Assembly (NCBI RefSeq): GCF_019236475.1 | Contig: NZ_JAFAIX010000009.1 | Coordinates: 1 to 64,000, forward strand | DNA from: Chitinophaga sp. | Lineage (GTDB): Bacteria > Bacteroidota > Bacteroidia > Chitinophagales > Chitinophagaceae | Reading direction: 5' to 3' | Length of the DNA: 64,000 nt | Shown here: positions 43,522 through 52,943 of the stretch, in pieces | How the letters are laid out: every line of letters starts with the position of its first letter | Position numbering within the stretch: the stretch's first letter is position 1 | Notes under the pieces: model-generated | Databases searched by the model: none | Told to the model about the DNA's origin: nothing | Seen by the model: only the letters and a program-made list of their open reading frames with translations | Program-made: the position numbers and the translations under genes

Positions 43522-44700
43522 ATGGAAAAGCAGCTACCTTTATCATTCGATAATACGGCTATTGCATTTGAGGCAAAGACCGACAAAGCCTTGAAAAAAG
43601 CCAACTTTCTCTTTAGTAACATTGGGAAACCTTGGTTAGTTAAACTGGGCGCCACGTTTACTCCCATCGCATTTAAACTGCGATTACCTATTAAAGGAAT
43701 TATTAAAAATACCATTTTCTCCCAATTCTGTGGAGGGGAAACACTGGAAGAAGCAGCCCACACTGCGTTGCAGCTTGGTAACTACCATGTGGGAGTAGCC
43801 CTGGATTACGGTGTTGAAGCCATGGAAGGAGAGGAAAACTACGACCATGCAGTACCTGAGTTTGTACGCGCTATCCAATATGCTGCTTCTCGCCCAGATA
43901 TTCCATTCATCGCTATTAAAATCACCGGTTTTGCTCGTTTCAGCCTCCTGGAAAAAATCCATAGCGGTGAGAAACTCACTCCGGAAGAGCAACAAGAGTT
44001 TGAAAGAGTACGCAAACGTGTGCTCGCCATCGCCGATGCTGCTGCCAAAAATAATGTAGGTATCCTCGTAGATGCGGAAGAATCCTGGATTCAACAGCCA
44101 GTGGATGACCTGACAGATGAAATGATGTCGCTGTTCAATAAAAAGAATGTGATCATCTTCAATACTTTCCAGATGTATCGTCATGATAGACTGGAGTTCC
44201 TGAAAGTGTCCCTCACCAAAGCGCAAAAAGAAGGCTACTTGCTTGGCGCTAAACTGGTACGCGGCGCTTACATGGAAAAAGAAAACAAACGTGCGGCTGA
44301 AAAGGGTTATCCAACACCTATCCAGCCTAGCAAAGCGGCCACTGATAAAGACTACGATGCAGCGGTTAGCTTCTGCTTGGAAAACCTGGATAAACTGGGG
44401 CTGTTTATCGGTACACACAATGAAAATAGCTGCATGCAGGCTGCCCGTATTCTCCATGAGAAAGGTTTCGCGCATAACCATGAACACATTAGCTTCTCTC
44501 AATTGCTGGGTATGAGCGATAACATTACTTTCAACCTGGCACATGCTGGTTATAATGTATCCAAATACCTGCCTTATGGTCCAGTGAAGGATGTAATGCC
44601 TTACCTGATTCGCCGTGCACAGGAAAATACTTCTATTGCCGGTCAAATGGGCCGTGAACTGGGACTGATCAGAAAAGAAATGAAACGTAGAGGATTATAA
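43522..44700 (+). CDS. Proline dehydrogenase family protein
   Basis: This 392-residue FAD enzyme oxidises proline to pyrroline-5-carboxylate. Features are IKNTIFSQFCGGET near residue 70, the TIM-barrel strands FIAIKITGFARFSLLEKI, NVGILVDAEESWIQ, VIIFNTFQMYRHDRLEFL, GAKLVRGAYMEKEN, LFIGTHNENSCM and the end SKYLPYGPVKDVMPYLIRRAQEN, all typical of PutA/ProDH. The ATG at 43522 is chosen because the upstream in-frame ATG at 43462 and the start at 43405 would lie before the promoter. It is monofunctional, without the P5C dehydrogenase half. Confidence 0.95.
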   Translation: MEKQLPLSFDNTAIAFEAKTDKALKKANFLFSNIGKPWLVKLGATFTPIAFKLRLPIKGIIKNTIFSQFCGGETLEEAAHTALQLGNYHVGVALDYGVEAMEGEENYDHAVPEFVRAIQYAASRPDIPFIAIKITGFARFSLLEKIHSGEKLTPEEQQEFERVRKRVLAIADAAAKNNVGILVDAEESWIQQPVDDLTDEMMSLFNKKNVIIFNTFQMYRHDRLEFLKVSLTKAQKEGYLLGAKLVRGAYMEKENKRAAEKGYPTPIQPSKAATDKDYDAAVSFCLENLDKLGLFIGTHNENSCMQAARILHEKGFAHNHEHISFSQLLGMSDNITFNLAHAGYNVSKYLPYGPVKDVMPYLIRRAQENTSIAGQMGRELGLIRKEMKRRGL

Positions 44701-44717
44701 TCTTGTAAATACAGTGC

Positions 44718-44752
44718 AAAGGGCTGACCAAATGAATGGCCAGCCCTTTTTT
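44718..44752 (+). terminator. Terminator of proline dehydrogenase
   Basis: AAAGGGCTG-A-CCA pairs with TGG-C-CAGCCCTTT with one internal mismatch, followed by Ts. Confidence 0.85.
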
Positions 44753-44789
44753 ATGCTTCTCCAGATTAAAATGCTATGCGTGAAAATCT

Positions 44790-46097
44790 TTAAATATTTA
44801 CTTCTGTTTGTGGCAGCGGGAAGTTAGGCCAAACCTTATCATTAGGCCTGTCAATAGGCAAATCTCCCAGTCGGCCGTACCTTCTCAAGTCAATCCAGCG
44901 ATGACCTTCTCCCAGCAAGGAATACCTGCGCTGGTATAACAATTCATTCAGCAAAGCGGCAGTTGTATTTGCACCGCCATAAGGAGGCAGGTTGTGCCCT
45001 GTTCTGATTGTATTCAATGCCACCTGCGCATCAGGAAAGAGGCCTAGTTGGATCTTGGCTTCAGCATATAGTAATATCAATTCCTCATTGCGAATGATAG
45101 AAATAGGAGCGTCCAGGGCGGTCCAAATATAGAGATCACGGTTGCTGCTGAGGCCTGATTGGCTCACAGTGGCGTTACGTAATGGGGCTTTAGAGATACG
45201 ATCATCACCGGCCATCATATCCGTGGCAAAACTAGGATGTACTGCTCTTACTTCTCCTGTCTGATTGAGGGCGATGAAGTTAGGGTTTACCTGGTCGCCA
45301 CCGCCAGTGGAGAAGAAATGATATACGCCTGTACTGAATTTACCACTGAAGTCCATAAAGGAACCGTTCAGGTCTGTGAGCACATTCGCCCAGTTTTTAC
45401 GATAAGCATCTACACGGGCTGCCAGTGCGCGATTGAATTTCGTCAATCCTGCGGCATCTTTGAAGCCAGTAAAACCGGTAGACAGCGAGAAGATCACGGA
45501 TGATCCGCTTAAGTCTGCCGCCCCATCTGCCAGGTATTTCAGGATGGAATCCTGAACCTGTCCCGGATCTTTGATTACTGGGCCAATATAGGTAGGATCT
45601 GCGGTAGGAATGCGTACCCCATTTACATCGGTCAGATTAAGATTTAACAGCAACTGATATCCGATGATTGTTTTTGCAAATCCGGTATATCCCTTGCGTT
45701 CTGCATCTGTGATGGATTTACAGTTGGCTGCTCCTTGCAGGATAAGCCAGCATTGACGGATAACCAGGTATCTAGATGCCCAGGGATTGGTCAGGTAAAA
45801 AGTATTGTTATCCAAGCCACTGGTGAGCATATCTGTTACCCAACGAGGCTCTGAATTGGAGAACCTATATATCTCTCTGCCAATGATACTTACATCGTCC
45901 AGGTAGGTACCCGCGTCTCTTCTCATACCTGATTCCACACCGGATACGAGGTTATTCAAATCGGCTTTACTCGGATTGAGCACAATAGCATCCGTAGGCG
46001 TATTCAAATTAAGGATCTCTCCTTTCTGACAAGCATGGCATACTAGCATAATGCCGGCCAGTACAGCGAGTTGTATATATTGATGATACTTTTTCAT
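44790..46097 (-). CDS. SusD/RagB family nutrient-binding lipoprotein
   Basis: This 435-residue protein has a lipoprotein signal (lipobox VCHAC). SusD-type features are ILNLNTPTDAIVLNPSKADLNNLVSGVESGM near the start, the TPR-like helices, RNEELILLYAEAKIQLG and the C-terminal LLYQRRYSLLGEGHRWIDLRRYG, a strong family signature. It caps the SusC channel on the cell surface and binds the substrate. It lies 26 bases after susC in the same direction. Confidence 0.96.
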   Translation of the reverse strand: MKKYHQYIQLAVLAGIMLVCHACQKGEILNLNTPTDAIVLNPSKADLNNLVSGVESGMRRDAGTYLDDVSIIGREIYRFSNSEPRWVTDMLTSGLDNNTFYLTNPWASRYLVIRQCWLILQGAANCKSITDAERKGYTGFAKTIIGYQLLLNLNLTDVNGVRIPTADPTYIGPVIKDPGQVQDSILKYLADGAADLSGSSVIFSLSTGFTGFKDAAGLTKFNRALAARVDAYRKNWANVLTDLNGSFMDFSGKFSTGVYHFFSTGGGDQVNPNFIALNQTGEVRAVHPSFATDMMAGDDRISKAPLRNATVSQSGLSSNRDLYIWTALDAPISIIRNEELILLYAEAKIQLGLFPDAQVALNTIRTGHNLPPYGGANTTAALLNELLYQRRYSLLGEGHRWIDLRRYGRLGDLPIDRPNDKVWPNFPLPQTEVNI

Positions 46098-46123
46098 GTG
46101 AATAAGTTTTGTCTGTTGAAGAA

Positions 46124-49117
46124 TCAGAAGTCGATGCCCAAATGGAAACTCGCTCTTTTAGATGCAGGATATGGCATAACGTCTACACCAGTGGAAAGAC
46201 CGTTACTACCGCGACTTTGCGCAGTAGACATGGTGTTGCTTCCGAAGTTGGAAACTTCCGGATCATAACCTTTATATTTGGTCCAGGTGAAGAAATTATT
46301 TGCAGAGACACCCAGTCTGATTCCTCTGATATGTTTCACATTGGTAAGCGGAATGTTATAGTAAAGACCGATCTCACGTATACGTATATACGAAGCATCC
46401 TGTACCCAGATGGAAGCGTCTCCTGCACTAGGTCTGTACACGCCGGCTTTTTTTCCATTGATGATATCATCATAATCCGCTGAGGTGGCGCCAAGATCTG
46501 TTAATAACTGGGTGAGGTTGATATTATCGCCTCCTTTCTTCCAGTGCAACAGCAAGCGGAAAGAGAAGTTTTTCAGGAAAGTAACTTCGTTGAACCAACT
46601 GGTCTGAAAGTCGGGTTCCGCGTTGCCCAGCAGTTTGAGAGAACCGCCTACTGAACCCTTAATCTGTGTGGCAGGTTGTCCTTCTTCCAGGTAGAAAGTA
46701 CCCAGTGAGTTACCGAATGAACCAATAGCAAATGGAGGAATGGTCAATTTGGTAACTACTGCTTTGTTCTTCCACCAGTTGATATTCGTTGTCCATTTCA
46801 CCTTTGGTGAATTTACTGGAATGGCAGTAATACCCAGCTCTATACCGCGGTTACGAAGGTCGCCACTATTTTTCCACTCACTCACATAACCATTGGAGGC
46901 AGGGAGTGTATGACGCAACAGCAGGTCATAGATTTTCTTGTTGTAATAGGAAGCTTCCACACTGATACGACCTTTCAAAATACTGAAGTCAACCCCCATT
47001 TCCATCTCTGTTTGTCTTTCTGGTTTGATATCAGGATTTCCTCTCAGGTTGTCTAGCAGAATACCAGGGTAGGAATTGATATTGCTGGGCAACAGGGAGA
47101 TGAATTTACTGCCGTAGGGAGGGACGTTACCGGATTGGCCGTAAGCTGCGCGCAGCTTGAGGTTGTCGATCACGTCTGAATGCCAGAAAGACATTTTAGA
47201 AATATTCCAAGAGGCGGCAGCTTTAGGGAATACATAGTATTTTTTGTAGTCGCCATTATTGGTGGAACGGTCGAAACGCACGCCACCACTGAGGGTGATC
47301 GCGTCTATAAGCGTCAGATCTTCCTGGAGGAAAATACCATTATCCCGGTATTTCATACGGAATTGTCTGGTAGTAGCATTGGCGCTTTGATCCACATTAC
47401 TTTGATCCGTAATGATATTGGTAGCTACCGTGGTGATATTCTCAAAATACCCAGTTTCATAAGTAGCACCGAGGGTACTGGATAATGTCAGATTATTATT
47501 GGGATTGAAAGTATTCACCAAGAATCCAGCGAAGTTGGTATTCAGGTTATTACTCATCCCCTGTATGGAGTGACCTAATTGGCTATTCTTTTCAAACTGT
47601 AAGTCGCGAGGGAAAAGCCCTATGGTTTTGAAATTGAAGAAATCCACGCCACCACGTAGAATTACTTTTGTAGTACTGGTTTTGCTCTGTTGGAAAATGG
47701 CATCCAGGTTACCGCCGCCTACAAAGCGATTGGTAGTTTCATTGTTAATAGCCCTGTCTCTTGTTTGTAGTGGGTTGGAGGCCGCAAAGGAATCTACCGG
47801 ATATTCTCCTTGTGCATTTGGATGTATGTCAATCCAGCCGGGCGTAGAGGAGAGGGCAACACCATAAGTAACGCCGTTGTTGTCGTTGTTAGTGAGACCT
47901 CTGTCCGCTGATGAATTGATGTAATTCGTAGTAACGCCGATGGATACACGGTCAGAAATTTTATGATCTACATTGAGGCGTATGGAGTTGTTGAGATAGC
48001 CAGTATTCTTGATGATACCGTCCTCTTTACGACGATTGCCAGATACAAAGAAAGTGGTTTTATCAGAACCGCCGCTAACAGAAATATTGGTATTCAGCAC
48101 TAACCCTGTCTCCCCAAACATTTCTTTCTCATAATCAAATATTTTTCCAGCAGCCTGCGCTTGTTGAAACTTGTATTTATACCATGCCCTTGCACTAATA
48201 ACATCCGGATCGGTGCTGCTAGCGGAACCGGCCAGGTCTGCGGCTGTTTCGGCAGTGAAGGCGCGTACGCCCATTAGATGGCGGGCTTTCACTAAGCCTG
48301 TTTCCTGGTTGAAACTGATATTTGTTCTACCGCTTTTACCTTTTTTGGTAGTAATGATCACTACGCCGGCAGCGGCTTTAGCACCATAGAGTGCAGCAGC
48401 AGAAGCGCCTTTGAGGATTTCAACGTTTTCAATGTCGTTGGGATTAAGGTCCGCGATACGACTGGAAGGATTGTCTTGGTTTTGTGGATTTCCCGCGGTA
48501 GCGGCTCCAGTTACATCATTGAGGGCTGCAGGAATACTGCTGTTGTTGAAGAACACACCATCCACAATGAACAGTGGCTGAGAGTTTCCGAAAATGGAGG
48601 TGATACCACGCAGTTTTACAGAAATACCACCACCGGGAGCGCCGGAGTTGGCCGTAATCAATGCACCAGGCACCTTGCCACTGAGGGCGGCATCGAAGGT
48701 TTGCGCAGGAGCTACGCCGGTCAATTCTTTTGAAGAAATAGTGGCTACCGCATTGGCCAAGTTTCTTCTTTTTACGGTAGTGGCCATCCCTGTTACCACT
48801 ATTTCATCTAGCTTGGCGAAGTCTTCTTCCATGGAAATGGTAAGCGGACCGCTACTCTGATTGACGGCTACTGTTTTGGTTTTGTAACCGGTGAAACTGA
48901 ATACCAGCGTGGTGTTGGAGGAGGTGGTCATAATGCTGAATTTTCCTTCTGCATCTGACACGGTACCACGAGTACTGTTAGGAATGCGAATGGTAACACC
49001 CGGAATAGGGCGTCCGTTGGCGGCATCTTGTGTTTTACCCGTAATAGGCTGCTGGGCATAGCTCACAATACAGCATACGAGTAACAACACCAGAAAGGTG
49101 AATCTGGATAGAAGCAT
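46124..49117 (-). CDS. SusC/RagA family TonB-linked outer-membrane protein
   Basis: This 997-residue protein has a signal peptide (MLLSRFTFLVLLLVCCIVSYAQ). A carboxypeptidase-regulatory-like domain follows at about 22-105 (ITGKTQDAANGRPIPGVTIR), then a TonB-box-like segment LDEIVVTGMATTVKRR, the plug (VSVKLRG-type: ISVKLRGITSIFGNSQPLFIVDG, NDIENVEILKGASAAALYG) and a 22-strand barrel. It imports a polymer fragment or other ligand with the downstream SusD. No glycoside hydrolase, sigma factor or anti-sigma gene adjoins the pair, so the substrate is not predictable. Confidence 0.97.
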   Translation of the reverse strand: MLLSRFTFLVLLLVCCIVSYAQQPITGKTQDAANGRPIPGVTIRIPNSTRGTVSDAEGKFSIMTTSSNTTLVFSFTGYKTKTVAVNQSSGPLTISMEEDFAKLDEIVVTGMATTVKRRNLANAVATISSKELTGVAPAQTFDAALSGKVPGALITANSGAPGGGISVKLRGITSIFGNSQPLFIVDGVFFNNSSIPAALNDVTGAATAGNPQNQDNPSSRIADLNPNDIENVEILKGASAAALYGAKAAAGVVIITTKKGKSGRTNISFNQETGLVKARHLMGVRAFTAETAADLAGSASSTDPDVISARAWYKYKFQQAQAAGKIFDYEKEMFGETGLVLNTNISVSGGSDKTTFFVSGNRRKEDGIIKNTGYLNNSIRLNVDHKISDRVSIGVTTNYINSSADRGLTNNDNNGVTYGVALSSTPGWIDIHPNAQGEYPVDSFAASNPLQTRDRAINNETTNRFVGGGNLDAIFQQSKTSTTKVILRGGVDFFNFKTIGLFPRDLQFEKNSQLGHSIQGMSNNLNTNFAGFLVNTFNPNNNLTLSSTLGATYETGYFENITTVATNIITDQSNVDQSANATTRQFRMKYRDNGIFLQEDLTLIDAITLSGGVRFDRSTNNGDYKKYYVFPKAAASWNISKMSFWHSDVIDNLKLRAAYGQSGNVPPYGSKFISLLPSNINSYPGILLDNLRGNPDIKPERQTEMEMGVDFSILKGRISVEASYYNKKIYDLLLRHTLPASNGYVSEWKNSGDLRNRGIELGITAIPVNSPKVKWTTNINWWKNKAVVTKLTIPPFAIGSFGNSLGTFYLEEGQPATQIKGSVGGSLKLLGNAEPDFQTSWFNEVTFLKNFSFRLLLHWKKGGDNINLTQLLTDLGATSADYDDIINGKKAGVYRPSAGDASIWVQDASYIRIREIGLYYNIPLTNVKHIRGIRLGVSANNFFTWTKYKGYDPEVSNFGSNTMSTAQSRGSNGLSTGVDVMPYPASKRASFHLGIDF

Positions 49118-49529
49118 AATAAATGGAGTTGATAAATATGTAAAATGGGACCACCTATGGTGATCGGGTTCAAAAGCAGCTTAGTTTTTCTTGTGTTTTT
49201 TAGGTTTTATTCGATTTTGGTTTTTTGAGAATCCGGTCTGCCTCTATTCAATAATGGATGTTGGGATGCAGGTTAAGCCAATCATTTTGCTACTCTTTTG
49301 CTGGCATTAACTACGTTGTCTGGTCACCTGGCAAAATATCTTCGTATAGTCGTCAAGTTGGGGAAAATCCTGTCTAAAAAAATATTTGGCAGTCTACGAA
49401 AATTGCCGAGAAAATCGACTTTTTTTATTTGAAGTATTTTCTTTATATTCTTTTTGCATTGTCAGCTTCCGTTCATATAACTATCTGAGGTTCCCGGTAT
49501 TTTTTAAAACTTCGTATCTTGCCCGAATT
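49118..49529. other. 0.41 kb divergent intergenic region between susC and thyA
   Basis: No gene is supported. On the minus strand a small hairpin (GATCACC-ATA-GGTGGTC, 49152-49168, with one G-T pair) lies about 35 bases before susC and could be part of its leader. On the plus strand TATCTTGC at 49515-49522 is a partial -7 box only 7 bases before the thyA ATG. Confidence 0.4.
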
Positions 49530-50351
49530 ATGGAGCAGTACCTTTCATTATTACAGCATATTATTAAGGATGGAGTTGTAAAGTCAGATCGTACCGGAAC
49601 CGGTACCACCAGCGTGTTTGGTTACCAGATGCGTTTCAATTTGCAAGATGGCTTTCCCCTGGTGACCACCAAAAAGTTGCATCTGAAATCCATTATATAT
49701 GAGCTCCTTTGGTTTTTAAAGGGAGACACGAACATTGCTTACCTGAAAGAACATGGCGTGAGTATATGGGACGAGTGGGCGGATGCCAACGGTAACCTCG
49801 GACCTGTTTATGGTAAACAATGGCGTAGCTGGGAAACCCGCGATGGCCGTGTGATAGATCAAATCACGGATGCCGTGAACACCATCAAGAAGAACCCTGA
49901 TTCCCGTCGTATTATCGTGAATGCATGGAATGTAGGGGATCTGCCAGATATGAAGCTCAGTCCTTGCCACTGCCTTTTCCAGTTTTATGTCACACCTCCA
50001 GATACCTCCAAAGGCGAAACCCGTGGAAAACTGAGCTGTCAGCTCTATCAGCGCAGCGCGGATGTATTCCTGGGCGTTCCTTTCAACATCGCTTCCTATG
50101 CGCTTCTGACCATGATGGTAGCACAGGTATGCGACCTGGAGCCCGGCGATTTTGTACATACCTTCGGAGATGTTCACCTGTACAGCAATCATATGGAACA
50201 GGCCAAACTGCAATTAAGCCGTCAGCCATATCCATTGCCAGTGATGAAAATCAACCCGGCAGTAAAAGATATTTTTGCCTTCAATTATGAGGATTTTGAA
50301 CTGCAGAACTATCAGTTTCACCCAGCGATCAAAGCACCAGTAGCAGTTTAA
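49530..50351 (+). CDS. thyA: Thymidylate synthase
   Basis: This 273-residue enzyme methylates dUMP using methylene-tetrahydrofolate. It has [19 protein letters not shown] near the start, the catalytic Cys in [13 protein letters not shown], the Arg pair [30 protein letters not shown] and [12 protein letters not shown]. The ATG at 49530 is used; an upstream in-frame GTG or other codon would add 48 unrelated residues. It is followed 9 bases later by folA, which regenerates the folate cofactor; the two form an operon. Confidence 0.98.
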   Translation: MEQYLSLLQHIIKDGVVKSDRTGTGTTSVFGYQMRFNLQDGFPLVTTKKLHLKSIIYELLWFLKGDTNIAYLKEHGVSIWDEWADANGNLGPVYGKQWRSWETRDGRVIDQITDAVNTIKKNPDSRRIIVNAWNVGDLPDMKLSPCHCLFQFYVTPPDTSKGETRGKLSCQLYQRSADVFLGVPFNIASYALLTMMVAQVCDLEPGDFVHTFGDVHLYSNHMEQAKLQLSRQPYPLPVMKINPAVKDIFAFNYEDFELQNYQFHPAIKAPVAV

Positions 50352-50360
50352 GCAAATCTT

Positions 50361-50858
50361 ATGAAAACAGTTTCCATTATAGTGGCCGCTTCCGAGAATA
50401 ATGCCATTGGTATCAATGGCCAATTACCTTGGCGAATTGCGGACGACATGAAATATTTTAAAGACACGACCACTGGCAAACCCATTGTGATGGGTCGTAA
50501 AACCTTTGAGTCATTAGGTAAGCCTTTGCCTAACCGTCCTAATATTGTGATTACACGTCAGATGGATTATGCGCCAGTAGGGACCATCGTCGTGGATTCC
50601 CTCCAAGCCGGCCTGGATCGCGCCAAAACCTATGATGTGCAGGAAGTATTCATCACCGGTGGTGGCGAGATCTTCGAACAAGCAATGGATATCACAGATA
50701 GAATCTACATGACCCGCGTCTATGCCGTAGTTCCTGGCGATGCGTTTTTCCCGGAAATAGATGGAAATAAATGGGAATTGGTAAGTGATGAGCGCCATGA
50801 AGCGGATGAAAGAAATCAATATCCTTTCTCCTTCCAGATTTGGGAAAAAATTAAGTAA
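50361..50858 (+). CDS. folA: Dihydrofolate reductase
   Basis: This 165-residue enzyme reduces dihydrofolate with NADPH. Signatures are VSIIVAASENNAIGINGQLPWRIADDMKYFK, the NADPH-binding IVMGRKTFESLGKPLPNRPNIVITR and EVFITGGGEIFEQAMDITDRIYMTRV. The acidic active-site residue is the Asp in IADDMKYFK, as in other bacteria. It is coupled to thyA, and its stop lies 7 bases from the convergent dnaG stop. Confidence 0.97.
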   Translation: MKTVSIIVAASENNAIGINGQLPWRIADDMKYFKDTTTGKPIVMGRKTFESLGKPLPNRPNIVITRQMDYAPVGTIVVDSLQAGLDRAKTYDVQEVFITGGGEIFEQAMDITDRIYMTRVYAVVPGDAFFPEIDGNKWELVSDERHEADERNQYPFSFQIWEKIK

Positions 50859-50865
50859 TCAGGGA

Positions 50866-52860
50866 TTATTTAAAGATAACCGTACCCAGCCCCTGGGTCA
50901 GCTCTTTTTCGAGTTGTTTCAGGTGCTGGTGTAATTCCATACAGCGTTTCAACTCCTCTATATCGCTCAGCGTAGCAGCTTCCTGCTGATTCTCAATAAT
51001 CATCTTCTTGATCTTCCGCAATATGAGATAGTTACTAGTGGAAATAGTGTCTTTCAGATAGGCTACGTCTCCATAAACCGTATCAATTTCAAATCTCTCC
51101 TTCCAGTTAACGCTTAGGTCAGCCTCTTTATCTTCGATAATAAGGGCAATACTTTTGGCTAAGTCTTGATCTTCATGATACAGGAACTGTTTTTTATCCG
51201 GAATAGTACCCTCATCGTAGATGCGTTTGTATTCCCGGAGGATACGTTTAACCAGTTCACTATCGACCAATGATTCAAAATCATAGGGAAGATGGAAGAC
51301 GTAATCCGCTACTGTATTCTGTGCTTCCTCGCTGAATGGCCGATCGCCAAATCGCAGCAATATTTTCACCAGTTCTCTTTCCTGCTTTTCATCAGGGTTA
51401 AAGAGGTTATCTGATCCATAGGCTGCTTCTGCCGCTTCCATGGCTGCAATAGCCTCATCGGAGAGCGCATCGTCTGGCGGAGCCGGGTTATTCTTATTAT
51501 ACTGTTGTTCTCTTTTTACGAGTCGCTCGCGGATATATTTATTGACCAGCGTAATCAGTCCCTGTTCATCGATTTTCAGGAGCTGGCTACATTGGCGGAT
51601 ATAGTCCTGCTGACGAGTGAAATCTTCCGCTTTATCAATCTTGGAAATGGTTTCCGCGATTTCATTTACGAGCTGTGATTTCTTTACGCTATCATTGCCG
51701 GCATCACGGAGACTAATCTCCAGTTTAAAGAGAACGAAGTCTTTTTTATTCTCCTCAATAAACTCACGGAATGCGGTAGCGCCAATGCGTTGCACATAGC
51801 TATCCGGGTCTTCTTTTTCAGGGAGCAATACCAGCTTCACGTTAAGGCCTTCTTCAATGGCCATGTCCAGACCACGGAGGGCAGCCTTCACACCGGCAGC
51901 ATCACCGTCGTAGATGATAGTGAGGTTGTTGGTGTATTTCTTTATCAGGCGAAGCTGATCCTGCGTCAGGGAGGTACCGCTGGAGGCTACCACGTTTTCT
52001 ACGCCTGCTTGGTGCAGGGAAATAACGTCCGTATAGCCCTCTACGAGCAGACATTCATTGAGTTTATCAATAGCATGTCTGGCGAAGTAAGTACCGTATA
52101 GCACGCGACTCTTCACGTATATCTCATTCTCCGGGGAGTTGATATACTTAGGCGCCTTATCAGATTTAACGAGGATACGGGCGCCAAATCCGAGTACTTT
52201 TCCCGATTGGTTATGGATAGGGAAGATGACACGTCCGCGGTAATTATCCGCAGGTTGTTCATTGCGGATGGTTACCAGGCCTGTTTTCTGGAGGTATTCC
52301 AGGTTATAGCCTTTTGCCGTTGCCGTTTTGACAAATGAATCACGGGTATTCAGGCAGTAACCGAGTTGGAATTTACGTATAGTCTCTTCCGTGAATCCGC
52401 GTTCTTCGAAGTAGGAGAGGCCTACATTCTGGCCTTCCTCTGAGTGGAAGAGGGTATCGGTGAAGTATTCTTTGGCGAAGCCGTTGATAATGTAAAGACT
52501 ATCGGCCAGTTGCTGGTATTGGCGGAGTTCGGGACTTACTTCCGTTTCCTCTACATCGATTTGATATTTTTGCGCCAGCCAGCGGAGGGCTTCCACATAG
52601 GAGTATTTCTCATGCTCCATGACAAAGCTGATCGCGTTGCCAGAGGCGCCGCAACCGAAGCATTTATAGATTTCCTTGCTGGGAGATACGGTGAAGCTGG
52701 GAGTCTTTTCGTTGTGAAAAGGGCAGTTGCCTAAATAATTGGCGCCGCGCTTTTTGAGTTTCACAAACGAACCTACTATTTCCACAATATCTATGCGGCT
52801 GAGAATCTGCTGTATGGTGTTCTGAGAAATCACGTTCTTTCCAAATACATCTACAAACAT
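50866..52860 (-). CDS. dnaG: DNA primase DnaG
   Basis: This 664-residue primase makes RNA primers for replication. The N-terminal zinc ribbon is present (NCPFHNEKTPSFTVSPSK followed by KCFGCGASGN, about residues 40-70). The catalytic core RVIFPIHNQSGKVLGFGAR and the Toprim domain (ECLLVEGYTDVISLHQ, LTIIYDGDAAGVKAAL, about 265-345) follow. The C-terminal DnaB-binding part is long and charged. The start MFVDVFGKNVISQNTIQQIL is plausible, though an internal Met-free region means slightly shorter starts cannot be excluded. Confidence 0.97.
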   Translation of the reverse strand: MFVDVFGKNVISQNTIQQILSRIDIVEIVGSFVKLKKRGANYLGNCPFHNEKTPSFTVSPSKEIYKCFGCGASGNAISFVMEHEKYSYVEALRWLAQKYQIDVEETEVSPELRQYQQLADSLYIINGFAKEYFTDTLFHSEEGQNVGLSYFEERGFTEETIRKFQLGYCLNTRDSFVKTATAKGYNLEYLQKTGLVTIRNEQPADNYRGRVIFPIHNQSGKVLGFGARILVKSDKAPKYINSPENEIYVKSRVLYGTYFARHAIDKLNECLLVEGYTDVISLHQAGVENVVASSGTSLTQDQLRLIKKYTNNLTIIYDGDAAGVKAALRGLDMAIEEGLNVKLVLLPEKEDPDSYVQRIGATAFREFIEENKKDFVLFKLEISLRDAGNDSVKKSQLVNEIAETISKIDKAEDFTRQQDYIRQCSQLLKIDEQGLITLVNKYIRERLVKREQQYNKNNPAPPDDALSDEAIAAMEAAEAAYGSDNLFNPDEKQERELVKILLRFGDRPFSEEAQNTVADYVFHLPYDFESLVDSELVKRILREYKRIYDEGTIPDKKQFLYHEDQDLAKSIALIIEDKEADLSVNWKERFEIDTVYGDVAYLKDTISTSNYLILRKIKKMIIENQQEAATLSDIEELKRCMELHQHLKQLEKELTQGLGTVIFK

Positions 52861-52902
52861 ACGCTAAAAATCCCAGTGAGCATTCATTCCCTTCCTTTTC
52901 GT

Positions 52903-52910
52903 TATATTTG
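52903..52910 (+). promoter_or_regulatory. -7 promoter box of the thiolase gene
   Basis: TATATTTG is a perfect TAnnTTTG, 33 bases before the ATG at 52944. There is no clear -33 TTTG. Confidence 0.5.
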
Positions 52911-52943
52911 GAGATTATCATAAGCCAAACAATCTTTTATCAG

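Noticed and set aside
43684-44646. 320-residue minus-strand frame
   Set aside because: Antisense shadow of proline dehydrogenase with no recognisable domain.
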